From contig CAJUIX010000009.1 in the NCBI GenBank assembly GCA_910586665.1, forward strand, positions 1-64,000: a stretch of 64,000 nucleotides of DNA, written 5' to 3'. Positions 32,340-40,921 of the stretch are shown here, piece after piece. Each line of letters begins with the position of its first letter. The stretch's first letter is position 1. The translations under genes and the position numbers were made by a program. The DNA is from an uncultured Duncaniella sp. Its GTDB lineage: Bacteria > Bacteroidota > Bacteroidia > Bacteroidales > Muribaculaceae. The notes beneath the pieces are model-generated. The model searched no databases and was not told the DNA's origin. It saw only the letters and a program-made list of their open reading frames with translations.

Positions 32340-33461
32340 TCATTTGGATTCCGTCTCTGCGGAGCGTCTTTTGATTATTGAGGACAGCCAGTAGTTGCCG
32401 GCAGTCCATGCCATGATATCGAGAATCACAAGGGTGGTGATGTTGACCCCCAGGAAGCGGGCCAGCAGGAAGTTGGCGATTGTAAATGCAGCCGAGACAC
32501 TGACGATTGTAATCATGGCGATGCGTGGTTTCATGCCTGCCGCGAGAATCTTGTGGTGGATGTGGCTTTTGTCGGGCATGAATGGTGAGCGGTGCTGGCG
32601 GATGCGGAGCATGTAGACGCGGATGACGTCGAAGCAGGGCACGAGAAGTGGCGAGAAGGCTACGACGGCGGGATTGATGCTGAATCCGTCGATGTCGGAG
32701 TGGGTGTAGAGCATGGTTCCGAGCATACCGAGTATGAGTCCTATCGTCAGGGAGCCGGTGTCGCCCATGAAGATTTTGGAGTGCTTTTTGACGTCGCCGA
32801 ACACATTATAATAGAAGAACGGCACGAGGACGCCGAGCGTTGCGAAGCTGATTATGGCGAAGGCGTATTCTTCGAGGAGGATGAAGGCGAAGCCGTAGAT
32901 GAAGCATGCGATAGAGCTGAGGCCGGAGGCGAGACCGTCGATTCCGTCGATGAGATTGATGGCATTAATCAGAAAGACGAGGACCACGACCGTGAAGGGA
33001 TAGCCGAACCAGGGGGAGACTTCATGGATGGCGAGGACGTTGCCCAGGTCGGAAAACCATACGCCGCCACCTATCAGCACCACGGCACAGACAAGCTGCA
33101 CCACGAACTTGGCGCGGTATTTGACGCCTATCAGGTCGTCGGCAATGCCGACAAGGTAGAGGAGCTCGAGGGCGATGAATGTCGAAAGCAGAGGCATGTA
33201 ACGTGCGGCAAGGGCGTCGGAGAAAGCTTCGAACCCGAGGCGCTGGTTGGCCTCGAGGATTACTGCGATTGAAACCATGATCACGGGGACAAAGGCTATG
33301 CCTCCGAGACGTGGGACGAGTCCCTTGTGGATTTTGCGCTCATTGACCTCGTCGAAGAGATTGCGCCTGTAGGCGATGAGCAGAATTTGAGGAATCAGCA
33401 CACCGGCAAGCAGTGCGCACAAGAAAAATGTGATGAGAGAATTAATTGACCAGTATCCCAT
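32340..33461 (-). CDS. WecA/MraY-type undecaprenyl-phosphate sugar-1-phosphate transferase
   Basis: A 373-residue polytopic enzyme of the polyprenyl-phosphate N-acetylhexosamine-1-phosphate transferase family, with about eleven helices. Motifs in order: KIHKGLVPRLGG, the Asp-Asp pair in GIADDLIGVKYR, NAINLIDGIDGLASG, FMGDTGSLTIG and the His-rich loop KSHIHHKIL, which fits the WecA branch more than MraY. It transfers a sugar phosphate from a UDP-sugar to the lipid carrier and starts O-antigen, capsule or similar glycan synthesis in the inner membrane. Start ATG at 33461. It has a long leader (about 200 bases) from a promoter at 33667-33674. Confidence 0.9.
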   Translation of the reverse strand: MGYWSINSLITFFLCALLAGVLIPQILLIAYRRNLFDEVNERKIHKGLVPRLGGIAFVPVIMVSIAVILEANQRLGFEAFSDALAARYMPLLSTFIALELLYLVGIADDLIGVKYRAKFVVQLVCAVVLIGGGVWFSDLGNVLAIHEVSPWFGYPFTVVVLVFLINAINLIDGIDGLASGLSSIACFIYGFAFILLEEYAFAIISFATLGVLVPFFYYNVFGDVKKHSKIFMGDTGSLTIGLILGMLGTMLYTHSDIDGFSINPAVVAFSPLLVPCFDVIRVYMLRIRQHRSPFMPDKSHIHHKILAAGMKPRIAMITIVSVSAAFTIANFLLARFLGVNITTLVILDIMAWTAGNYWLSSIIKRRSAETESK

Positions 33462-33666
33462 AAAGATAATTCAATGAGGTGTACCTGAAAAAATGATGAG
33501 AGATGAGGAGAAAATAAAATTAGGGTTAAAGTAACTGAAACACAAAGTCGTCACAAAAAATGGTAGATTTACATTGGTTATATGTTATAATCACAGCCTG
33601 TGGCCTAAGCTTTTCGCAGACACATTTCTGTGCCGGCAGTTGAAACGGCAGGAGCCGTTTCTGTTG
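33462..33666 (-). other. Long, structured 5-prime leader of the WecA-like gene
   Basis: Transcription from the minus-strand box at 33667-33674 would give a leader of roughly 200 bases. Just inside it is the hairpin AAACGGC-TCCT-GCCGTTT (33643-33660), followed by further self-complementary G+C-rich stretches to about 33590, and then an A-rich tail. The rest of the 501-base stretch 33462-33962 holds only the two divergent promoters and the leader of the gene at 33963. I see no known riboswitch. Confidence 0.35.
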
Positions 33667-33674
33667 CAAAGATA
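33667..33674 (-). promoter_or_regulatory. -7 promoter box for the WecA-like gene
   Basis: The minus strand reads TATCTTTG, the same variant as before the permease (15687) and DUF5106 (22079) genes, 206 bases before the ATG at 33461. Confidence 0.55.
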
Positions 33675-33801
33675 AGCATTAACATTTAAATAATCTAAAT
33701 TTCCAATCGAAAAAACAGTGAAAAAAATTCCGATATAAAAATTTGGTGAAAAATGTCAATAAAAATTCAGCAAAATATTTTTATTGCAGATATTATATTC
33801 A

Positions 33802-33809
33802 TAAATTTG
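33802..33809 (+). promoter_or_regulatory. -7 promoter box for the glycosyltransferase-like gene
   Basis: TAAATTTG in very AT-rich DNA, 154 bases before the ATG at 33963. The leader contains TGGGG/CCCCA (33890-33908) and then TTATTTTTT (33921-33929), which might act as a weak attenuator. Confidence 0.5.
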
Positions 33810-33962
33810 CATAATCATCGGAAACAGTGTCAAATATTATAGTCTTTCTAATTATTTCCTATAACTGCTTAGCAATATAAAATAAGGTGTGGGGTGCGAG
33901 TTGCCCCATGCATGCCGATGTTATTTTTTGTTCGTCACTAACCTTGATAAAAACACGGAGCA

Positions 33963-34916
33963 ATGAACCCTTTCAAACGTTTGAAGAAGCTGTTCCTGTC
34001 GTATCCTGACAGGGATTATCTTGACTGGAAGCTGAAACATCAGGTCCTTGAGATTAATAATTTCAGCCGCTCGCCCGACTTATGCCAGAATATAGTATTC
34101 CGCTCGGAATCAGGCGTTTCAGCCACACGCTGTTGCAATGAGGAGCTGATAGTCTCTCTGTCGACTTTCGGCGACCGCATCCACGGCACGGCCGTGACGA
34201 TTGAGTCGCTTTTCGAGCAGACAGTGAAGCCTAACAGGGTCATTCTCAATCTCGGGCGCCAGTTTGAGGGTAAGGGTAAAATTCCCGGTTCTCTTAAGCT
34301 TCTCGAGCGCCGCGGACTCGAAATCAGGTTTACTCGCGACATAGGGCCCTATACCAAGCTCCTCCCCACTTTGCGGGAATTTCCAAACGCTACAATAGTC
34401 ACGGTCGATGATGATATTATCTATGACTACGACATGCTTTCCAATCTCGTTAACGAGCATATCTGCACTCCAGACCAGATTATAGCTTCGCGGTGCCGGA
34501 TCATGGAGACGAAGGGGTCGCGCCTGCTATCGTCATATCTTGACTGGAAATTCGCTCCCAACGGCTCGGAACCGAGTATCAAGCTCCTCCCGGAGGGCAC
34601 TACCGGCATATTATATCCTCCACACTGCATGGATGAGCGTGTGTTTGACGAAAAAATATTTCTTGATCTGTGTCCTTCGACGGACGATTTTTGGTTCAAG
34701 GCCATGAGCATGCTTAAAGGGACGCTTGTCCGCAAGGCTTATTCCGACCGGGATGATGTGAAAAACCGTAAGTCGAACACTGACAGGACTCTCCATGCCG
34801 TCAACAAGGCCGGTGGCTATGACCGCCAGCTCCAGGCCGTGCTCAACCATTTCGACCTCTACCCCTGGCTCGAAAACCATCACAAAATGTGGATGCAGTA
34901 TACGGCGAGAGACTAA
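33963..34916 (+). CDS. Putative glycosyltransferase (GT-A-like), cell-surface glycan
   Basis: A 317-residue protein without signal peptide or membrane helix. The centre has features of a GT-A fold: ELIVSLSTFGDRIHGTAVTIESLFEQTVKPNRVILNL at about 60-97, and an acidic DxD-like motif in ATIVTVDDDIIYDYDMLSNLV. A later stretch, FLDLCPSTDDFWFKAMSMLKGT, resembles the acceptor-side motif of related Bacteroidetes enzymes. Function in surface polysaccharide synthesis is inferred from family resemblance and the divergent WecA-like gene. It has its own promoter with a leader of about 150 bases and ends five bases before a perfect 35-bp inverted repeat. Confidence 0.6.
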   Translation: MNPFKRLKKLFLSYPDRDYLDWKLKHQVLEINNFSRSPDLCQNIVFRSESGVSATRCCNEELIVSLSTFGDRIHGTAVTIESLFEQTVKPNRVILNLGRQFEGKGKIPGSLKLLERRGLEIRFTRDIGPYTKLLPTLREFPNATIVTVDDDIIYDYDMLSNLVNEHICTPDQIIASRCRIMETKGSRLLSSYLDWKFAPNGSEPSIKLLPEGTTGILYPPHCMDERVFDEKIFLDLCPSTDDFWFKAMSMLKGTLVRKAYSDRDDVKNRKSNTDRTLHAVNKAGGYDRQLQAVLNHFDLYPWLENHHKMWMQYTARD

Positions 34917-34920
34917 GATA

Positions 34921-35082
34921 TGGTTTAAGGTTTGGGTTTAAGGTTTAGATAATAGTCTGGCTAGAAGTAATCATGATGATAGCTTCAATTATTAATTTAA
35001 CCCAAACTTGGCTAAGCCTACCTCAGGCCTATACTCTCCCCTCTATGCTATTATCTAAACCTTAAACCCAAACCTTAAACCA
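34921..35082. repeat. Perfect 35-bp inverted repeat built from GGTTTAA-type heptamers
   Basis: Bases 34921-34955 and 35048-35082 are exact inverted copies around a 92-base spacer. Each arm is made of heptamer/hexamer units (GGTTTAA, GGTTTGG, GTTTAA, GGTTTAG) and ends inward in ATAATAG. It fills the gap between two convergent genes, five bases from each stop codon. The inner end GGTTTAGATAAT is shared with the element at 52462-52573. Confidence 0.85.
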
Positions 35083-35086
35083 AAAA

Positions 35087-36559
35087 TTACTCCTTCCCCC
35101 ACTTGAGGAGGGTGAAGATGTATTCGAGGCCGCCTTTGGAGCGGTTGTGGACTGAGATTGTGCCGCCGAAGGATACGATTGTGCTCTTGACAATCGGCAG
35201 GCCGAGTCCCGTGCCCCCCATTTTGCGGGAGCGTCCGGTGTCTACACGGTAGAAGCGCTCGAAGAGGTGGGGGATGTGCTCCTCGCCCACGCCGTTGCCG
35301 TTGTCGTAGAATCGGAACACATAGAAGCGCTCGTTCTCCGAGATAAGGTCGAGTCCGATTTCCGTACCGCCGGAGTAGAGTGCGGCGTTCTTGATAAGTC
35401 CGCATATCATACCCTGCAGCAGGCTGTAGTTGCCGGAAATATTGCAGTCGAGAGGTATGTCGAAGTGGAATTCCATGCTGCCGGCGAGATTATTGGCCGG
35501 GAGGTCGTAGTCAATCTGATAGATGAGGTCGTGCATGTTCACACAGTCCACCGCTATCATATCTGCACCGTTTTCGAGCCGGGTCATGGTCGAGATGTCG
35601 TTTAGCAGGGCTGTCAGTCGCTCCACATTGGATAGCATCCTTTCGAGGAAGCGTGTGCGTGTCTCGGCGTCCATGTCGGGATCGCTGAGTATGGATTCAA
35701 GATAGCCGTGGATGATGCCTACGGGGGTTTTGATCTCGTGGTTTATGTTGTTGGTAATCTGCCTTGTGACTTTGATTTTTTCCTCAATGGCATGGACGGC
35801 TATTTTTCGTTCTTTCTTTATGGCTTCGAGGCCTTTGTTGCGCTCGTGGTAGAACTTGATAATCTCGTGTGAGATGTCGCCGAGTTCGTTGCGGGGGAAG
35901 TTGTATTCTTTCTTCACCTCGTTGCCGGCTGCCGCATTATAGGCAAACTCGCGCAGGAGCACTATGTTGCGCGAGAGCACCCGTGTCGACAGATAGGCCA
36001 CGACGAGTGTGACAATCAGCGATAGGACGATGACTATCCAGACTGTGCTGTCTATGTCTATGACATCGTGGACGCTGGCGCTGTATGGCATGGCGGTGCA
36101 TACTGTCACCAATCCGTCCTCGCTTTTGACTTTCGAGAAGAAGTATAGCTGGCTGTCCTCATCGCGTCCGATCATGCGGATTCCGTCGACCCCGTCGAGG
36201 GTGCCGACGGCGGTTGAGGTCTGCTTGAAGCTTTCGTCGTCAAGCTCCAGCGGGATAGGGACGCCGAGTGAATAGTAGAGGAGGTCGTCGCGATACACGC
36301 TGATGCGCACACCCTCGAACATCGAGCCTTGGAAGAACTGCTGGATGAACGACAGAAACGAGCGCAGATTGATATCCTGACGGTATGCGTCAAGAATACG
36401 GCTGTCGATCATGTCAAGCTCTGCGTTGAACACCTTGGCACGATAGTCGGCCTCCCTTTGGTATTGGTAAAAGATAAGAAAACCGAATACGATGCAGAGG
36501 GAGGTCGCGATTGGAAGAAACAGTCGCCAGTGATAGTTAATCCTTCTCTTTGAAGCCAT
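35087..36559 (-). CDS. Membrane sensor histidine kinase (PhoR/ResE-like)
   Basis: A 490-residue kinase. TM1 spans 11-31 and TM2 172-191, bracketing a periplasmic sensor of about 140 residues. HAMP region 192-245 includes STRVLSRNIVLLREFAYNA and NELGDISHEI. HisKA has His274 in NINHEIKTPVGIIHG. The ATP-binding domain has NAALYSGG, YDNGNGVGEEHI, FERFYRVDTG and GGTGLGLPIVK. The stimulus is unknown. The start overlaps the response-regulator gene by 23 bases, so the pair is co-translated. Both arms of the inverted repeat 34921-35082 lie just beyond the stop codon. Confidence 0.9.
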   Translation of the reverse strand: MASKRRINYHWRLFLPIATSLCIVFGFLIFYQYQREADYRAKVFNAELDMIDSRILDAYRQDINLRSFLSFIQQFFQGSMFEGVRISVYRDDLLYYSLGVPIPLELDDESFKQTSTAVGTLDGVDGIRMIGRDEDSQLYFFSKVKSEDGLVTVCTAMPYSASVHDVIDIDSTVWIVIVLSLIVTLVVAYLSTRVLSRNIVLLREFAYNAAAGNEVKKEYNFPRNELGDISHEIIKFYHERNKGLEAIKKERKIAVHAIEEKIKVTRQITNNINHEIKTPVGIIHGYLESILSDPDMDAETRTRFLERMLSNVERLTALLNDISTMTRLENGADMIAVDCVNMHDLIYQIDYDLPANNLAGSMEFHFDIPLDCNISGNYSLLQGMICGLIKNAALYSGGTEIGLDLISENERFYVFRFYDNGNGVGEEHIPHLFERFYRVDTGRSRKMGGTGLGLPIVKSTIVSFGGTISVHNRSKGGLEYIFTLLKWGKE

Positions 36560-37253
36560 AGCCGAAGCCTAAGCGGGTCTCTATATTGTTGCCGTAGCGC
36601 CCGATTTTTTTGCGCAGGCGGGTGATGTTGGTGTCGATGGTGCGGTTGGTGACCACCACGTCGTCGGCCCAGACGTGGCGGATGATTTCCTCGCGCGAGT
36701 AGATGCGGTTGCGGTGACGCAGGAAGAAGGCGAGGATTTCAAGCTCTGTCTTGGTGAGCGAGATTTTCTCGTCGTCGAGGTAGCACACCTTGTCGTTGGG
36801 GTCGATGCGCAGTCCCTGGTAGCTGATCTGGGGTTCGAGGTTGGTTTCGGCGGCGGGCGCGCTCTCGCGGGCACGGCGGGCCATTTGGGCGCGGCGCAAC
36901 ACGGCGTTGACCCTCGCTATGACCTCGCTGATCTTGAAAGGCTTGGTGATATAGTCGTCGGCGCCGATGTTTAGCCCCATGACAGTGTCGTCCTCGCCGT
37001 CGAGGGCGGAGCAGAAGATGATGGGCACGTCCTCCATCGCAGAAGAGTTGCGGAGGCGCTTGGCAAAGTCGAAACCGCTCAGGCGTTCCATCATTATGTC
37101 GACGATGAAAAGGTCATAGGGCGAGAGGTCCATCTCGAGGGCTTCCTCGGCACTGTAGGCGGTGTCAACACTATAACCCTCTTTCTGAAGATTGTATTTA
37201 AGGATTTCGCAGATTGACTCTTCGTCATCAATAACTAAAAGGCGCGTGCTCAT
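36537..37253 (-). CDS. Response regulator, OmpR/PhoB family
   Basis: A 238-residue regulator. Receiver: Asp9/Asp10 acidic pair, phosphorylation site Asp52 (LFIVDIMM), Ser82 and Lys104 (YITKPF). C-terminal winged helix: RIDPNDKVCYLDDEKISLTKTELEILAFFLRHRNRIYSREEIIRHVW ... TIDTNITRLRKKIG ... ETRLGFGYGF, in short the PhoB type. I chose the ATG at 37253 (MSTRLLVIDDEES); a start 16 codons upstream would add an unstructured tail. It is the first gene of a two-component operon with the kinase at 35087-36559. Confidence 0.92.
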   Translation of the reverse strand: MSTRLLVIDDEESICEILKYNLQKEGYSVDTAYSAEEALEMDLSPYDLFIVDIMMERLSGFDFAKRLRNSSAMEDVPIIFCSALDGEDDTVMGLNIGADDYITKPFKISEVIARVNAVLRRAQMARRARESAPAAETNLEPQISYQGLRIDPNDKVCYLDDEKISLTKTELEILAFFLRHRNRIYSREEIIRHVWADDVVVTNRTIDTNITRLRKKIGRYGNNIETRLGFGYGFKEKD

Positions 37254-37407
37254 GATTTTTAATGTGTACGATGATGGTTTGACATTCCGGCAGCCTGTCA
37301 TGTGTGGATCGGGCGGGAGCTATAGATGCCGGAATTATGTAAATTAGAGAATTGTGTCGCTAAATTACAACATTTTTTCAGCTATTAGGGTTAACAAATG
37401 TTAAATG

Positions 37408-37540
37408 TAACTTTGCTTTGAACTTTTCACCCTCCCGGAGGTTTTAAAGACATAGTTACTATATTTGCACTGTGTTTTCATGGTATTAGATTTAAGGTTA
37501 AAGAACAAAAAGGCTGTCGTGATGACAGCCTTTTGCTCTT
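37408..37540 (+). ncRNA. Candidate small RNA between divergent and convergent neighbours
   Basis: In the 308-base gap 37254-37561 the plus strand has a promoter-like TTAG (37385-37388), 19 bases, TAACTTTG (37408-37415), a second TATATTTG (37460-37467), and then a strong hairpin AAAAGGCTGTC/GACAGCCTTTT (37508-37534) followed by GCTCTTTTAT. No reading frame of note lies between. A transcript of about 70-120 bases would result. The hairpin also serves as the terminator of the minus-strand gene at 37562, which is the simpler explanation for it. Confidence 0.25.
37501..37535 (-). terminator. Terminator of the ModF-like ATPase gene
   Basis: On the minus strand AAAAGGCTGTC-ATCAC-GACAGCCTTTTTG is followed by TTCTTT. 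The 11-bp stem is perfect. The structure can also stop plus-strand transcripts. Confidence 0.75.
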
Positions 37541-37561
37541 TTATGTATCTATGGTGGTTTC

Positions 37562-38998
37562 TTACAGTTTGACGAGGGTCTTGGTCAGAGTGACGCTGGA
37601 GGGGATTTCCTCTCTGTAGTGGGTGACGAAGATGAGGGAGCTATTGTTGCGGCTGACCAGGAGGTCTATGAGCCGGCGCACCCTCTGCTTGCGCCCGGCG
37701 TCGAGGCCGTGGAGGGGTTCGTCGAGTATCATCAGCGGCGCCTGCTTGATGAATGTGCGTGCGAGCAGCACGAGGCGCTGCTCCCCTGACGACAGCTCAT
37801 CGAAGCGGCGGGGGGCGAGATGGCTGATGTCGAGCAGCCGCAGCCAGATGCGGGCCTCCTCAAGCTCCTCGGCGGTTGCCTTGCGGTATTGCGAGAGCGA
37901 GTTCCTCATCCCTCCGACTACTATCTCCTCCACCGTGAGCGACGAGCGGAAGTAGAGTTGCATCTCGGGGCAGACGTAGCCGATTCTGTCCTTGATTTCC
38001 CAGATGCTTTCACCCGAACCGCGCCGGCGGTCAAAGAGGGTGATGCGGTTGGCGTAGGCCTGGGGGTTGTCGGCGCACACGAGGCTCAGCAGCAGCGACT
38101 TTCCCGAACCGTTAGGCCCGGTCAGCGCCCAGCGCTCCCCTGCCTTCACCTTCCAGTCGAGATTTTCAAGTATGCTGCGGCTGCCGTAGCGCAGGTGGCC
38201 GTCCTCGATGGCGAAGGCGATCTCGAAACTCTCGGTGCTGCCGCGACGGGCGGGGAGGTCGGCCTCTTCGGGGAGCGCGACGTTCCCATAGTGGCTCTCG
38301 CGCAGGGTTTTGATACTCTCCTTGTCGCAGACAGGTGGGAGGATGCGGCGCTCCTCGATGCGGATGACCGAGCCGGTGTAGTCGGGGATGTCGGCGCCGT
38401 CGCATAGCAGCAGGACTATGTCGGTGCCGGAGGCCGAGATGCCACGGATGGCGTTGTCCAGCTCCGAGCGCGATGCGGCGTCGAGCCCTATGTAGGGATT
38501 GTCGAGTATGAGCAGGTCGGGTGACGATAGGAGCGCGTTGATGATTAGCAGCTTGCGCAGCTCGCCGCTCGAGAGGTAGTTGACTTTCTTGCTCTCGGTG
38601 TCATGGAGGGAGAAGGCCTCGCAAAGCTGTCGCCAAAGGGGCGACATGGCTTTCTCGCCAAGAATCTCGCCGACGGTCGGGACGAGGTCGTTGACCGTCG
38701 ACTCGAGACGCTGGTCATAGCGTTGCACCTCGATGCCTGTAAGAGCGTGGATGTCGGTGAAGGCGAGCATCTTCACCTTCATGTCGGCTTTCGGGAAGCG
38801 CAGGCGGTTGCCGTAGGCGTAGCGCCCCTTTTCCATGACGAGGCCGAGTGTCGATTTTCCGGCGCCGTTGCTGCCGAGTACGGCGCAGACGCCGCGGGGG
38901 ATGGTCACAAGGTCGGGATTCTGCAGCACCACGTTGCCGTAGCCGAGCCGGGGGCTGTCGAAGCCAACGGCGAAATTAACATTTTCCATTATAGACAT
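37562..38998 (-). CDS. ABC-type ATPase with two nucleotide-binding domains (ModF-like)
   Basis: A 478-residue cytoplasmic protein with two ABC domains and no membrane segment. Domain 1: VLGSNGAGKST, LSSGELRKLLIINALL, LLILDNPYIGLD. Domain 2: LTGPNGSGKSLLL, ELSSGEQRLVLLARTFI, LMILDEPLHGLD, VTHYREE. The tandem layout resembles ModF/YlmA proteins, proposed to regulate or assist metal-oxyanion transport, but the function is not settled. The ATG at 38998 is preferred (MSIMENVNFAVGF); a start 14 codons upstream is in frame. No permease gene is adjacent. It diverges from a peptide transporter gene. Confidence 0.82.
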   Translation of the reverse strand: MSIMENVNFAVGFDSPRLGYGNVVLQNPDLVTIPRGVCAVLGSNGAGKSTLGLVMEKGRYAYGNRLRFPKADMKVKMLAFTDIHALTGIEVQRYDQRLESTVNDLVPTVGEILGEKAMSPLWRQLCEAFSLHDTESKKVNYLSSGELRKLLIINALLSSPDLLILDNPYIGLDAASRSELDNAIRGISASGTDIVLLLCDGADIPDYTGSVIRIEERRILPPVCDKESIKTLRESHYGNVALPEEADLPARRGSTESFEIAFAIEDGHLRYGSRSILENLDWKVKAGERWALTGPNGSGKSLLLSLVCADNPQAYANRITLFDRRRGSGESIWEIKDRIGYVCPEMQLYFRSSLTVEEIVVGGMRNSLSQYRKATAEELEEARIWLRLLDISHLAPRRFDELSSGEQRLVLLARTFIKQAPLMILDEPLHGLDAGRKQRVRRLIDLLVSRNNSSLIFVTHYREEIPSSVTLTKTLVKL

Positions 38999-39073
38999 AA
39001 AATTGTTGGTCAGAGGGTGGCGGGAGGGCGTGCCGGACAATGATTTTTTTAAACACTCCCTCTCTTACGGCTG

Positions 39074-39081
39074 CAAAATTA
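39074..39081 (-). promoter_or_regulatory. -7 promoter box for the ModF-like gene
   Basis: The minus strand reads TAATTTTG, 75 bases before the ATG at 38998. Confidence 0.55.
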
Positions 39082-39144
39082 CTAAAATGAGAGCTTGCGG
39101 CAGCATTTTTTGTCAACTATGTCATAAATTATGATATTTTTCAC

Positions 39145-39152
39145 TATTTTTG
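39145..39152 (+). promoter_or_regulatory. -7 promoter box for the first POT transporter
   Basis: TATTTTTG lies 92 bases before the ATG at 39245. Confidence 0.55.
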
Positions 39153-39244
39153 CACAAGTGCTTAAACCCCACTGCCAATTACTGAAAGATAATAACCCAA
39201 AATACCAAGGAAAATACTAACCAACGCAAAAAAACTTCATCCTT

Positions 39245-40771
39245 ATGTTTAAAGACCAACCCAAAGGCCTTATTCCTGCCGCTCTCAGCAACATGGGAGA
39301 GCGTTTCGGCTACTACATCATGAACGCGGTGCTGGTGCTCTTCCTCTGTTCGAAGTTCGGACTGAGCGAGGAGACGAGTACCCTCATCTACTCATTCTTC
39401 TATGCCGGCATCTACCTGCTCAGTCTCGTGGGCGGTGTCATTGCCGACCGTACCCGTAACTACAAGGGCACAATCATCAGCGGCCTCATCGTCATGTGTG
39501 CCGGCTATGTCCTCCTATCGATTCCAATCCTCTCGACGAGCGACAACATCTCGTGGCTCCTCCCGATGACCTGCTTCGCCCTCTTCCTCATCGCCTTCGG
39601 CAACGGTCTTTTCAAGGGTAATCTCCAGGCTATCGTGGGCCAGCTCTATGACAACCCGCAGTATGCCTCCAAGCGCGACTCAGGCTTCCAGATTTTTTAT
39701 GTGTTCATCAATGTGGGCGGTCTTATCGCCCCCTTTGTGGCCCCGATGCTCCGCAGCTGGTGGCTCGGTGTGCACAACCTCACTTACAATGCCAAACTCC
39801 CCGCTCTCTGCCATGAATACCTGAGCGTGACCGACAATATGTCGACCGAGAACATCGACAACCTCTATGCGCTCATCACTGCCACCGGCGGCAACGCCGC
39901 AGGCGACATCCAGGCCTTCTGCTCGCAGTACCTCGAAGTGTTCAACACCGGCGTCCACTACTCTTTTATCGCCTCTGTTGCCGCTATGGTCATCTCGCTG
40001 GCCATATTCCTTATCTATAAGAAGGGTCTTCCCAATCCATCTGCCAAGGCAAAGGCTTCGTCAGTCACCATTTCCGACGAGGAGCGCCGCGCTATGGCCA
40101 AGGAGATCAAGCAGCGCATGCTCGCCCTCTTCGCAGTGCTCGGCGTGGTAATTTTCTTCTGGTTCTCGTTCCACCAGAACGGCACCTCGCTCTCGCTCTT
40201 CGCCCGTGACTTCGTCGACACCTCTTCAATCGCTCCCGAAATCTGGCAGGCTGTCAATCCCTTCTTCGTAATCGTGCTCACCCCCGTGGTCATGGCCCTA
40301 TTTGCCATGCTAAGCCGCCGCGGTATCGAGATTTCGACCCCCAAGAAGATTGCTATCGGTATGGGCCTCGCAGGTCTCGCCTTCCTCTTCCTCGCCATCT
40401 TCTCGGCTGTAGAGGACTATCCCTCGGCTACCGCCTTCCGCGCACTCCCCGTCAGTGACACCGCCGGTATGCTCGCCGGTCCCTGGGTGCTCATCCTGCT
40501 CTACTTCTTCCTCACTGTAGCCGAGCTCTTCATCTCCCCTCTCGGCCTCTCATTCGTATCAAAAGTGGCTCCCGCCCACATGCAGGGCCTCTGCCAGGGT
40601 CTGTGGCTCGGCGCTACCGCCCTCGGTAACCTCCTGCTTTGGATTGGCCCGCTGATGTACAACGCATGGCCTCTCTGGAAGTGCTGGGGCGTGTTCCTCA
40701 TCGTCTGTCTCATCTCGATGGGTGTCATGTTCGGCATGGTCAAGTGGCTTGAGCGCGTGACCAAGGCATAA
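39245..40771 (+). CDS. Proton-dependent oligopeptide transporter (POT/PTR family)
   Basis: A 508-residue major-facilitator protein with the POT hallmark near the N-terminus, MGERFGYYIMNAVLVLFLCSKFG (the ExxERFxYY helix), followed by about twelve to fourteen helices. Helix 4-5 carries FGNGLFKGNLQAIVGQLYDN, another conserved POT stretch. A periplasmic loop of about 60 residues (172-232) separates the two halves. It imports di- and tripeptides with protons across the inner membrane. A close paralogue lies 150 bases downstream in the same direction, separated by a REP-like inverted pair. Confidence 0.92.
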   Translation: MFKDQPKGLIPAALSNMGERFGYYIMNAVLVLFLCSKFGLSEETSTLIYSFFYAGIYLLSLVGGVIADRTRNYKGTIISGLIVMCAGYVLLSIPILSTSDNISWLLPMTCFALFLIAFGNGLFKGNLQAIVGQLYDNPQYASKRDSGFQIFYVFINVGGLIAPFVAPMLRSWWLGVHNLTYNAKLPALCHEYLSVTDNMSTENIDNLYALITATGGNAAGDIQAFCSQYLEVFNTGVHYSFIASVAAMVISLAIFLIYKKGLPNPSAKAKASSVTISDEERRAMAKEIKQRMLALFAVLGVVIFFWFSFHQNGTSLSLFARDFVDTSSIAPEIWQAVNPFFVIVLTPVVMALFAMLSRRGIEISTPKKIAIGMGLAGLAFLFLAIFSAVEDYPSATAFRALPVSDTAGMLAGPWVLILLYFFLTVAELFISPLGLSFVSKVAPAHMQGLCQGLWLGATALGNLLLWIGPLMYNAWPLWKCWGVFLIVCLISMGVMFGMVKWLERVTKA

Positions 40772-40785
40772 ACTGAATTCCTGAC

Positions 40786-40872
40786 TGTAGGGACGCTTTT
40801 CAAAGCGTCCGGGAATCGCAATGGCCAATAGATTTAGGCCTGTTCCCGGACGCTTTGAAAAGCGTCCCTACG
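40786..40872. repeat. REP-like inverted pair with CTTTTCAAAG arm
   Basis: Two copies with the TGTAGGGACG head face each other (40786-40815, 40843-40871): the 29-30 bp arms are exact inverted copies. The palindromic core here is CGCTTTTCAAAGCG in place of the CGCTGCGTGCAGCG of the copies at 2418 and 2780. The two occurrences of the core are thus matched to each other but not to other loci. Confidence 0.8.
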
Positions 40873-40921
40873 GATAACCCTGACAGTAACAAATATTTGT
40901 AATCCAAAATTTCAGCAAACT

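Noticed and set aside
34921..35082. Linear-chromosome telomere or resolution site
   Set aside because: The telomere-like heptamers are internal, several loci carry them, and they lie between ordinary convergent genes.
37254..37301. Extended start for the PhoB-type regulator
   Set aside because: The 16 added residues precede the first receiver strand and have no counterpart; the ATG at 37253 fits the family.
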